The notes under the pieces are model-generated. The model was not told the DNA's origin. It was given only the letters and a program-made list of their open reading frames with translations, and did no database searches. DNA of 64,000 bases from Choanephora cucurbitarum. Lineage: Eukaryota; Mucoromycota; Mucoromycetes; Mucorales; Choanephoraceae. Position numbers and translations under genes: made by a program. Shown piece after piece: positions 46,001-55,670 of this stretch. The stretch spans positions 1 through 64,000 of the forward strand of contig JAIWNI010000114.1 of NCBI GenBank assembly GCA_025331435.1, read 5' to 3'. Position 1 is the stretch's first letter; each line of letters begins with the position of its first letter.

Positions 46001-46249
46001 AGCCCATTCCCAAAGAAGGAATTAGAGCAGGAAATCAGCCAATTCTCTGGTGCTCAACAGTTCATCTGGTGCCAAGAAGAACATCAAAATGCAGGTGCCT
46101 ATGCTTTTATGGCACCTCGCTTGGCTCAACTGTTACCCAGTCCCTTAAAGTACGTAGGCAGAGAGCCTCTTTCTTCACCTGCTGTCGGTATTTCTTCTCT
46201 CTTTAAGAAACAATCAAGTCATTTATTAGAACAATTGATGAAACATTAA
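43019..46249 (+). CDS. DHTKD1-type 2-oxoacid dehydrogenase E1 (thiamine-dependent)
   Basis: Eight exons (43019-43269, 43326-43396, 43451-43584, 43656-44234, 44304-45470, 45524-45631, 45690-45752, 45806-46249) encode 938 residues, shorter than 2-oxoglutarate dehydrogenase (about 1000) and like DHTKD1. The N-terminus (MFRQTTRNRLTQYTNTRFSLRKR) is basic and hydroxylated, as in a mitochondrial presequence. Motifs: DGVYGYR, RYGLEGAESM, GMPHRGRLN, LPNPSHLEAINP, QIHGDAAFSSQG, DLMCYRRWGHNE (thiamine site), SGQDVGRGTFSQRH and EAQFGDFFNGAQ. The human relative is the 2-oxoadipate dehydrogenase E1 of lysine/tryptophan breakdown. Whether the fungal enzyme prefers 2-oxoadipate or 2-oxoglutarate cannot be told from sequence alone. 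Confidence 0.92.
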
Positions 46250-46302
46250 TGATAATAATAATAGTATAAGGGGAGAAAATAATAATAAGATATACGTTGT
46301 TT

Positions 46303-47533
46303 TTATGCTCTGATTTGTAAATCCATCACCGACTTATCGGCTTCTGTATGCTTGTAGATATAGCCTACCCACTTTAAGGCAATAGCTCGCTTTGTGCGAA
46401 CCTTGGCATCCACATCCTTGTCCTGAAGCACCTTATCACACACTTGACGCAAAGTGGCTTCTACTTCAAATTTAGATGTCTGCCAGAGTGCCTTGTATGT
46501 CTTTGTGGTCACTTCTTCTTCTAATTTCATTTTGTCTTCATTGTCCATGTCTCCCTTCTCTTCTGCCTTTGAGATCATTTCAGCTGCTTGTTGTACGTCC
46601 ATAGCCACTCTCACTGTATTCCAGAGTTCTTTGACGATATGCTTCTTTTGTTTGAATCCGACAAAAATACTTGGCATTCCACCACCCTTCATACCCAAAT
46701 AATGCTTGGCCTTGAGTGAATAAACACCACCAATAGAGTGAAGTAATTCGATACCATAGCTTTCATTCTTGAGTTTCTCGGCTTCCTTCTTGATGACTTC
46801 TTGAAAGTCATTGATAGCCTGTTGATCGCCGGAGGATTCAGCAAACATGGCAAGTTTCATCTTTAGGTTCTCTGCTAATTTGTCTACACGTTCCTGTTGC
46901 TGCTTTTGCATCTTCTCCATCTGTTCTTTGTTCATGCTCTTCTTGTCTGAGGAAGCATCGTCTTGTTCTTTCTTTTCTAATTCCTCTTGTTGGGCATCAC
47001 TGAACATTTCGCCTACAGCCAAGTCACCAATGATACTTCTAAAGGCATCACCACCAAACATTTGTTGGAAGTATTCCCGAGGATCGGCAAATCCACCCTC
47101 CGGAGCGAGTTCTTTGTCTTTACCATACTTGTTGTAAGCTGCACGCAATTGAGGGTCTGATAACACTTGGTAGGCTTCCGAGATTTCTTTGAACTTGATG
47201 ACGGTATGTAAGCATATACAGCATTACAATTTTTTTTCTTTTATATCCTACCTTTTCTTCAGCATCTGCTTCTTTGTTTTTATCAGGGTGATAAACCTAT
47301 TGGATATAGATGAGCTCTATTGTCTCAAGTAAAGAAAAAAAAGAGTTATTTACCATAGCAAGCTTTCTAGAAAACAGATTACATCAGTATTGAGATAATC
47401 ATCAAACAAAATCTTTTTTTTTTCTATACCTATAAGCCTTTTTAATCTGGATTGGCTGTGCATCCACGGAGACACCCAGAAGGTCATAGTAGGAAGTGTC
47501 TATGGGATTTTCGTCTGTGCCGAACTTAGACAT
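46303..47533 (-). CDS. DnaJ/Hsp40 co-chaperone with DnaJ-X domain (Caj1/Djp1-like)
   Basis: Four exons (47533-47430, 47366-47354, 47296-47252, 47193-46303) encode 350 residues. The J domain is YYDLLGVSVDAQPIQIKKAYRKLAMVYH with HPD in VYHPDKN. A G/F-poor linker (GGFADPREYFQQMFGGDAF) leads to a long charged helical DnaJ-X region containing GIELLHSIGGVYSLKAKHYLG. This domain order is that of yeast Caj1, Djp1 and Xdj-type class C co-chaperones, which stimulate Hsp70 in peroxisomal import and other transport. Exon 2 is a 13-nt micro-exon (AAAGCTTGCTATG) encoding part of RKLAM in the J domain. The stop is 53 bp from that of the convergent DHTKD1 gene. Confidence 0.92.
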
Positions 47534-47844
47534 GGTTATTTATGGAAATGATATAAACAATGAGAAAAAGAAAAGAAAAGAAGAAAAAAAAATCGAAAAT
47601 GATCAAAACAAAAAAAATCAGAGAGGAAAGTTATTGTGCCCTTTTCTGAATTTTCATTGGAAAAAAACGTGGGTTCTTCAAACACCGACGTACATTTAAG
47701 TCCCAGCATCAATAAGCTTATTTCAAGAGATCGGAGAGTGAATAAGATGATAAGCCAATAGAATGATGTTTATTTTTGACATACACTGCCAGTGCGTTGC
47801 CATCAATGACTTTTCGTCACATGGCAATAACAGAGTCCCTTCTT

Positions 47845-48438
47845 TTAGATATCATCCAATGAAGCATTGAATTCATCCAACTGAGCTTGAAGTTCAGCAA
47901 TCTTTTGCTTAAGTTCTTCATTCTTCTTTTCTTGGTCACTGTAGAGTGATTCTAATTGTTGTACTTTACGCTCAAAATGTTCTGCCTTGACATCAGCCTC
48001 TCTGAAACTAATCACTACAAGGTAAGTAATCGACCAGAAATACTCCATAGATAATCCTTACTTTTTTGTAGTTTCTCTAATTGTCTTTTCAGAAGTTTCT
48101 AATTCTTGTTCTAACAAGGTGATCTTTCTTTGAGCAGCATCGTTTTCCTTTTTTAAATCATCTTCATCCTCTTCCAGTGCTTTGAGTTGTTTGATCTTTT
48201 CATTGGCCAATTCCAAATCCTCTTCCAAATGTTTGTTTTGGTTTGTCAAGGAGATGATTTCGTGCTCTTGTTTCATCTGCACTTGTTCCAATTCTTTATA
48301 TTTTTGTTCGAATGCATCGGCTCTGGCATTGGCTGCATCAGCCTCAGCACGAATACTAGCAATTTTCTAATCTGACGCGTCAATCTAGCTTCTATTTCAA
48401 TGTTCTCAGTGCTATTTTACCTCACGAAACTTTTCCAT
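47845..48438 (-). CDS. Tropomyosin (fungal short form)
   Basis: Three exons (48438-48421, 48366-48062, 48001-47845) encode 159 residues, the same length class as yeast Tpm2 and fission yeast Cdc8 (161). The start is MEKFREKIASIRAEADAANA. The whole protein is an uninterrupted heptad coiled coil, and the tail ends DEFNASLDDI, typical of tropomyosin head-to-tail overlap. Tropomyosin lines actin cables and controls formin and myosin access. The first exon has just 18 coding nt. Its promoter lies back-to-back with the small membrane protein gene at 48792. Confidence 0.92.
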
Positions 48439-48791
48439 GGTGTAAGATATAGAAAGAAAGAAAAAAAAATGGAAAAAATAAGAAACAGCGCTTTTAAGTT
48501 ATTTTACACAGGTGGATTTTTCTTTTTTAGAAATTTCCAATTGGCGCCTTCTTAAACAGTCCATACTTCTTTCTAAGGCTTAAAACAATAGAAAGAAAGA
48601 GAGAAAAAAAGAGACAGAGAAAAGATCATATGTAGACATAGTCTAAAGAGACAGAGAAAGAGAGTGAAAAAAAAAGGAACTATGACTCAGCCAATCATAT
48701 ATAAGAATTCCTGTACCTGAAAACAAAAAACTTCTTATTTTCTCCCCCCTTTCCTTTTCTCTTTCTTTTTCTTGATAACTCATATACCAAA
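48439..48791. promoter_or_regulatory. Divergent promoter region, tropomyosin / small membrane protein
   Basis: The 353 bp between the two divergent start codons holds GA-rich and CT-rich tracts. A TATA-like ATATATAAG near 48698 lies about 90 nt before the plus-strand start codon. Promoter function is inferred from position. Confidence 0.45.
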
Positions 48792-49151
48792 ATGATACCC
48801 GTGCTACTAAGAGAAAAGAAAAAGGCAATGATCAATACAGCCTCTTACATGACAGTGGGCACTCTGACTGTTATCAGCATAAGCTCATTGTTTCTATTGT
48901 TTATGCTTATCAGTCTAGTGGATGACTTAGTGCGTGTGTTGACACCTAAATACCTATTGGACTGGACAACGGTGATCAGTCATATCAGTGCCCAACTCAC
49001 TCATTTTGCAGAGTGGGAAAAGAACAAAAGAGCCTTTTGGTATTCTGAAGACCATCCCATCTATCATCAAGATAAATTTCACGAATTGATATCCACTGTC
49101 ACCAGCTATATGAATGCTTATGTAGAGCGAAAACGAAGAGCCACGAAATAA
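48792..49151 (+). CDS. Small single-pass membrane protein, 119 residues
   Basis: An intronless frame with a short basic N-terminus (MIPVLLREKKKAM). One strongly hydrophobic segment (VGTLTVISISSLFLLFMLIS, about residues 22-41) is followed by a charged helical tail (HFAEWEKNKRAFWYSEDHP...). The basic N-terminal side suggests an N-in, C-out orientation. I recognise no family. It could also be read with a later Met at residue 13. Position between gene promoters and a TATA-like box support a real gene. Its role is unknown. Confidence 0.6.
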   Translation: MIPVLLREKKKAMINTASYMTVGTLTVISISSLFLLFMLISLVDDLVRVLTPKYLLDWTTVISHISAQLTHFAEWEKNKRAFWYSEDHPIYHQDKFHELISTVTSYMNAYVERKRRATK

Positions 49152-49193
49152 TATGAATAAAGGAAAAAAACAAAGGATAGCTTTATCACGTGA

Positions 49194-49529
49194 TTATTGT
49201 GTCTTGGGTTTATCTGCTGTATTTGGCTTCTCAAGCATGGCTGTGATAATATAAAGAGCAACAATCAGATTGGCCATGGCAGCTGCTGCACCTGCAGCAT
49301 AAGTTGTGTTGCCTAAGAAAGAAGTAGTGTGTTATTGCGTCTTTCTCTTATGTTGACATCAGCTTCACTTACCTTCAAACAGACTATGCAACGTAAGAAA
49401 GAAAGTCAGGATAGGGAAAGCAAATAAGGCAGCTGTGAATACAATCAGCTTGACTAGCACATCCATGTTGTCATTCATCCACACTTGGAGTGAGACTGTT
49501 TCTTGTTTTTCTTGATTCGAACTTGACAT
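49194..49529 (-). CDS. Vma21-like V-ATPase assembly factor
   Basis: Two exons (49529-49373 and 49312-49194; 60-nt intron) encode 91 residues, the family size. There are two membrane helices: VLVKLIVFTAALFAFPILTF and a second from NTTYAAGAAAAMANLIVALY. The loop SLFEGNTTYAAG matches Vma21. In yeast Vma21 stays in the ER and helps assemble the V-ATPase V0 sector. The tail ends KPNTADKPKTQ and has no C-terminal dilysine retrieval signal. Yeast Vma21 does have one (KKED). Family call is by layout and loop motif. Confidence 0.8.
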
Positions 49530-49637
49530 GAGTATGCTATGAAAGAGAGAAAGAGAGAGAAAGCTGAAAAATAATAGCCCGCTCATCAGTGATTTTCACT
49601 TTCTTTTTTTTTTTTCTTTTTCTAAAAGAGATTCAAC
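49530..49637. promoter_or_regulatory. Putative bidirectional promoter, Vma21 / cyclophilin
   Basis: Only 108 bp lie between the two divergent start codons. The segment has a GA-rich side and a long CT/T tract. Shared promoter function is inferred from the spacing. Confidence 0.4.
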
Positions 49638-50741
49638 ATGAAGATCAATCCTCGTGTATTTTTCGACATTGACATTGATGGCAATAGAAGTAAGCACTTA
49701 CGCCTACAAAAGCCCTGTTGTATTAGTTGCTCAATCTCTTGATTAGTTGGTCGCATTGTCATGGAACTATTTGCAGACGAAGTACCAAAGACAGCTGAAA
49801 ACTTCCGAGCTTTATGTACAGGCGAGCGAGGTCTGGGCAAGATCTCAAATATGCCACTTCACTACAGAGGCTCCATCTTTCATAGAATCATCAAGGGCTT
49901 CATGTGTCAAGGAGGTGACTTTACGCGTCGTAATGGTACAGGTGGTGAATCGATCTATGGTACAACATTTGCAGATGAATCATTCAGTCGAAAACATGAT
50001 ACACATGGTCTATTGAGTATGGCCAATCGCGGTCCTAATACTCAAAGCTCTCAGTTCTTCATTACTACTCGACCTACACCTCATCTCGATGGTAAGCATG
50101 TCGTCTTTGGTCGTGTTGTTTCTGGTTACCAAGTAGTTGAACGTATGGAAAATGAGCCTGTGGATAGTAATGATCGACCTTTACATAATGTGATGATTGC
50201 TACCTGTGGTGAGCTTGTGTTAAAGTTACCACCTGGCGTTGAATGTAAGTATAGCCTAGAGAGAAGGAAACGCATCCCCTGGTTCTGATGCGTCTATTCT
50301 AGTGACAGCATTAAAGCGAAAAGAGCAAGAGCAAGAGAGCGAAGATGAATCAGATAGCTCAGGGAAAAGAAAGCGATCAGATTCCGAGTCAGAGGATGAA
50401 AAGAAGAAGAAGAAAAAGAAGAGCAAAAAGAGTAAAAAGCACAAGAAGCACAAAAAGAGTAAAAAGGAAAAGTATAGTAGTGAAGAAGAAAAGGCATCAG
50501 TAGAAGAAATTAAAGAGGAACAAAATACCACACAGCCAACTGAAAGGCGTTATCGCGACTTTGAAGATAAGAATGCAGCTAAGCCTGAATGGGAGCAAAG
50601 GAGACGATTCAATGCGGATCCTAGTGTTAACTTTAAAGGAAGAGGCCATGTGGTAAGTGGATCTTTACACTGTTAAACTTTTTTTAGAGGGTATTGTTAC
50701 TGAAGTTTATTCTATAGAAATATTATAGAAAGAGATATTAA
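49638..50741 (+). CDS. Cyclophilin-type peptidyl-prolyl isomerase with Lys/Ser-rich tail
   Basis: Four exons (49638-49689, 49747-50244, 50303-50652, 50718-50741) encode 307 residues. The first 170 residues are a full cyclophilin domain: [41 protein letters not shown] (active-site Arg), [36 protein letters not shown] basic/acidic tail with runs of Lys and SKKSKKHKK blocks follows, ending [16 protein letters not shown]. This tail and its KGRG..KY end are typical of nuclear cyclophilins of the PPIG/Cyp-RS or CYP63 type that work with splicing factors. Nuclear, RNA-processing function is inferred. The last exon has only 24 coding nt. Confidence 0.92.
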
Positions 50742-50767
50742 ACAGATAATAAAGAAAGTGGAACATC

Positions 50768-53700
50768 TTAATTGGGATGGTAAAAACCAACAGATTGCCA
50801 GTGAGTAAGGTATTTTCTAAACAACTGTGCGTCTAAGACGGGTGATCGATCAATGACAGGAGCCAGCATCTGGGTTTCTTCGGTCTTCCAGATTGGCATC
50901 TTAAAGTGAGAGCTTTTGAAGTTGGCCTCATAGAATGAAATAAGACGATAACATGGGTTGGATTGATCTTGACTGAGTGCTTCTATCCATTCAGCAGTAC
51001 TGATGATATCAAAGGACATGCCTGCTTCCTTCATGGCTTGAAGTACATCAGACCAATGAATGCGGTGAGGATTGACAATATGGTAAATAGAATGCGTGCT
51101 GTCCTGAAGCATGAGGTCCTTGATGCTAGCAGAGGCATAATCAACGCTGATCCAATCAATCACGGTATCCAACTGAGGCATCTTATGCATCAGAGAGCCT
51201 CCACCAATAAACATGAGTGGGTATTGTTCAGAGGTATTCCAAACACCATTTTCAGAGTCACCGCAGACTTGGCCAAGACGTTCGATGAAATAAGGCAAGT
51301 TCTTTTCAGATGCAAGATAATCAAACAGCTTCTCAACAACAAATTTGGAATGAGCATAACCCATTGGCATACATGTATGAGAGTCAAAAGGTAGTGGTTT
51401 CTCTTCGATTTCATCTTTACCCATACCAGCACTTGCAGAGACACTAGAGATGAAATGAACCTGCATAGGATTCTTGGGGCGATAGGCAAACTTCAAAAGT
51501 TGATAGAATGGGGCAATACATTGTTTGTTGTAATGATTCACAGGCATGTTGAAATCCAATAGCCAAGCACAATGTTGAATGATTGTCACTTCTTCACGGA
51601 GACGATCATAGAGTTCCTTTCCGAAGCCTAAATAGGGAGCAGAGAATTGCATGGGTAAGACTTCAACTCGGTCTGTCTGTAAGAGAGTGATGTCTAGAGA
51701 GCGAGATTGGAAAGCTTCAAACAGACGCTTGCTCAATTGATCTTGTTGACCTCGGACACAACAGTAAACCTTTTTGACACGAGTATCTTGAAGCAAGTCC
51801 CGTAACAAGAATGAACCAAGTGAACCAGTGACACCCGTTAATAAGACGACATGGTCTCCAGGAGCAAGCGTGCTTCTTCTTTCAGCCTTTGGGAAGTCCT
51901 GTGAAGCCATACGAATGTAATCTTCAGCTAGTTTTTGTGCAGCTTGGTACTGTTGTTCTCTTTGAAGGGAGGCATCTTGCTTCTCATGACTCAACAGAGC
52001 TTTTTGAATGGACTGGATACTAGGGTGCTGAAACAAGAAGTTTTGAGGTATATCCATATATTCGGCAATGCGATTACGAAGCTGGATGGAAGTAAGCGAA
52101 TTGAGTCCCAGATCAAACAAAGATTGAGAATGGTCTTTCAGTTGAGAATGATCGTCAATGTCCAAGACTTCAGCTGCGCATTGTTCCAGGAAGTCGGCGA
52201 GTTCATCTGCAGTCCATGACTTGGATGTTGTATGAACAGGTCCTTCCAAGAACGTCTTGTAAAGGGCCTCAATTTCTTCTCTGTACATGTCTTCTACAGC
52301 TTTGCGTTTGATGGTACATTTATCAGTTGAAGGCAAGGATTGACCTAAGGGTAGCACCTTGACCATTTGAGGTACAATCTTGCTATGGTTAGGACATTGT
52401 GTGTTCACTTTCTTGACAGCATCCTGTACTTGTGCCATGATATCTTCTGAGCGCATACCGCTAACAACCTCGGGGTCAAGTTCAATCAAGGCAGCAGTAC
52501 ATTGTCTTGCTTGGCCGAGGACAGCAGCTTGTTTGATCAGATCGCATGCACGCAAAGTGGTTTCCATAGGCAATGGGTTAGTCTTTTCACCATTTTCCAT
52601 GACCAGTGTGTCATCGCGACGTCCAACATAAGCATAGTATTCATCACCCACAGGCTTGAACAAGTCATTGGTATTGTAACCACTACCATCGGGTCGATTG
52701 CTTACATTGGTGGCTAGAGTAAGACCGTCCGCAGACATAAATAAATGCTTGAGTTCACCTTCGTCTTCAAAAACGCAACGAGTGTTAGGATCAATCATTC
52801 GAAGCGAGCTCCAGTGATGCTTTCTTTGAGGAGAGAGGTCCGAGGTCATGATGGCATTGATCTCAGTTGTGCCGTACATAGTACAAAGGTTAAGACCATG
52901 TTCGCAAAGCCAGTCACCGGATGCTTCACGAAGAGCAGCACCGCCAAACATGGCAAACTTGAGTCGCTTAACAGCATCGAAATCTTGCGTCTTCTTGAGA
53001 TAGGGAATCATTTGTTCAAAAATAAGAGGAGGTGCACACATAGCGGTGACGTTGTTGGAACGAAGTGCGTAATCAATGTCTTCTAAGGAAGCAGGGAGAT
53101 TTTGCATAAAGACGACACTACCGCCTACTGTAGCCATTGAAAAATGAGCATAGGTACCAAAGATATGAAACCTAAGTGATTTGAAGTTAGAAAATGGTTG
53201 AAGTTAGACTGATCAAAGGCAACTTACAGAGGTCCGCAAGACAGCATTACATCAGAGGAGCAAAGAGGCTCAATCCCTTTAGCAAAAGGTAGTGTCAAGT
53301 GCAATGGAGTCAATAAGTGAAACAAGTATCGGTTACTCAAGTAGATTGGTTTAGGGAAAGAAGTGGTTCCGGAACTAGACAAGATCAAATGTTATGCGTA
53401 TGAGTAAACACATTATCCGTTGTCTATGAGTTGATTTGTTTTCTTTCTTTACCTATGAATAATCAACGCATCCTTGTTAATATCAGCATCAGAAAATTGA
53501 GTGTCAATCAAGTTCTTGTGGTCGGGATTCAAAGGTTCTTGGAGCAAAAGTTCAATGTCAAATGGCTCTACGACGACTAGTTTCACATTGTCTAGCTGGC
53601 TGATAGCATCTCTTGAGATAGAACCATACTTGGCATCGGCAATCATAAATTTGGCTTGAGTCTTTTGCATCAAGTTGGTGATAGCAGCTTCTGAATTGCG

Positions 53701-54024
53701 AGGAGAGATAGCCATCATTGTGCGGCGTAGCTTGAGTAAGGCCATCATGACAATTAGATAGTTGATGTTATGTTCACTTATGTAGGCAATCACTTCTGTA
53801 GTCTTTGCGTATTGATACCAACGGCAAGCCAAATTGGTAGCCAAAAGATCTATTTGGGCATAAGTGAGAGTCTTGTAGATTTTATCTTTTGAGATATAGC
53901 GAGCAAAAACATTATCAGAATAAAGCTTGGATTGATGGCTTAACAGATTGGTAAGTGCTTTAAAGTGGTTGGACAATGCTGAACCAGATGCAAAATTGAT
54001 TGTTTGAGAAGTTGTTGATGCCAT
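50768..54024 (-). CDS. Adenylate-forming reductase (NRPS-like, A-T-R)
   Basis: Three exons (54024-53453, 53374-53228, 53171-50768) encode 1040 residues. The adenylation domain has SSGTTSFPKP (A3, about 191-200) and MYGTTE (A5, about 338-343). A carrier domain with the phosphopantetheine serine in DLGLNSLTSIQ (about S598) follows. A thioester-reductase domain of the NAD-binding-4 type ends the protein, with LLTGVTGSLGSF (NADPH loop) and YAHSKF (Tyr/Lys pair). No condensation domain is present. The family activates a carboxylic acid as adenylate, loads it and releases an aldehyde or alcohol. It differs from Lys2 (alpha-aminoadipate reductase) in its smaller N-terminus. The substrate is unknown. 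The neighbours do not form an evident biosynthetic cluster. Confidence 0.9.
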
Positions 54025-55670
54025 TGTAGGATGTCAGATTCCTTAGATGAACAAAAGAGAGAGAAAGGGAATGTTGATGAAGAAGAAAAAAAAAGGAGAG
54101 AAGTAGTTTGCTTTTATATATCTATTTTATCAGCGATAAATCAACAATACAGAAGCTGTCTTAATTTAGTTGAACGGTAAAACTTTTTCTCTTTATGTTT
54201 AAAGTTCAGAAATAACACTAAGTCACCTCTTTTAGTCGTGCTTGTGTCTCTCGTGAGAGCTGTTTAAAACATTCAAAACTCAACAGATGCTTTACCATTG
54301 AAGCAAATTGCTGATTTCGTGAAAGGAACAATCATTATACTTTGACAGCTAAGGCGTTTTTGTTCAGAGAAACGCCTTCAAAAAATACATAAGATCAAGC
54401 TAAACTAAATCAAGAGCATGAACCATAGTTTAAAGGATGTCAATCTTGATAAATCGATTAACTTTATCGGTAAGATGTGTTCCTTTTGCTTGTTCATTTT
54501 TCCTAATTTGGACGAATTTAATTATTCTTGAATTGACGTATAGATCATTAGACTTAATCGTTCTACCGAGACAGCATTTTAAAAAGAGATGATGTGTGAC
54601 TATGTCATCACAGCATGCATTGTACGGCAGAACAATTTAGAACTGAGGATTCTGGTAAAATAATTTGTCCTTGTGTCCTAAATGAGTTAAAGACAAAAAG
54701 CATGCATTTCATTTAAAGAGCAAAGGAAATATTTGACTAGATAGCATGGTTATCTACTACTCCTTCTTTCGAGTTTTCCTCAGGCCATCAAACGACGTGC
54801 ATATGCATTTATATAGTTAAATTCTTTGTGGTCTTGTTGGATAGAGAAGTTGATTGGGTTTGCATGATTCCTTAGGATAAAGACCCTAGCTGAGCCTAAA
54901 AAATTGAGTTCAACTTTCTACCGGTAACTTTATTTCATTTAAAAAAGACTATTAACTGACAGCGTGACTTGGAGAGCCAGTGCTACAGCCCTCGCTCTTT
55001 TCTATAACAATCACGTCAATGATACTGCCTATAGAATTGTTATCCGCCTGCTATCGAATGATCTAAAATATCATAAGCTCAGCTTCAAGACTTAGTAATC
55101 TGCCGGCGTATTCAGCCATTTTCGACACGATTACCAATAAGAATCTTTGCTTTTCTACTTCTTCTCTCCAACGAAGCAAAGGCGCGATACTTTTTTGAGG
55201 GACTATTTAGTAGAGAGAGAGAGCTTTAGACCTGATTCAAATGATTCAATGGTGACTCACTGTTTTATCATTTATAATTGGAAGTAAAGAGGAGAGGAAA
55301 ATGACATCTCTTGAATAGTGAACTAAAACTAGCCATATCGATCTATCAGTATTTGATCAAAATACTGAATGCTACATATAACAGTCAAAGACTATTTATA
55401 TCAAATAAAAGCATGATTGTTTGATCTTTCTACAACCTTATTTCACCCTATACAGGCTATTGGGAGTAAACAAAACCAATGATGTAGTAGTGTTTACACA
55501 TAAACATGCAGAATTTTCTTTTAACACAATTATTAGCGTGGAGTTCAAAAGGCCAACACATATATGCATGCTCCTATGACTTTTCTTCCCCTCATCATTC
55601 AAGTACGAACAAAGAAAAAGATATACTTGAGAGAATGCTATTGTATTAAAAGGATATATATCTTTATTGA
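54025..55670. other. Non-coding region upstream of the adenylate-forming reductase
   Basis: No gene is supported. AT-rich, with a short GA tract (about 55210-55224). It contains the promoter of the reductase and the 3' flank of Vps8. Confidence 0.55.

Noticed and set aside
46847..47137. Serine/cysteine-rich plus-strand ORF
   Set aside because: It is the shadow of the Lys/Glu-rich DnaJ coding sequence.
50256..50531. Phe/Ser-rich minus-strand ORFs that look like membrane proteins
   Set aside because: They are the antisense of the Lys/Glu/Ser-rich cyclophilin tail.
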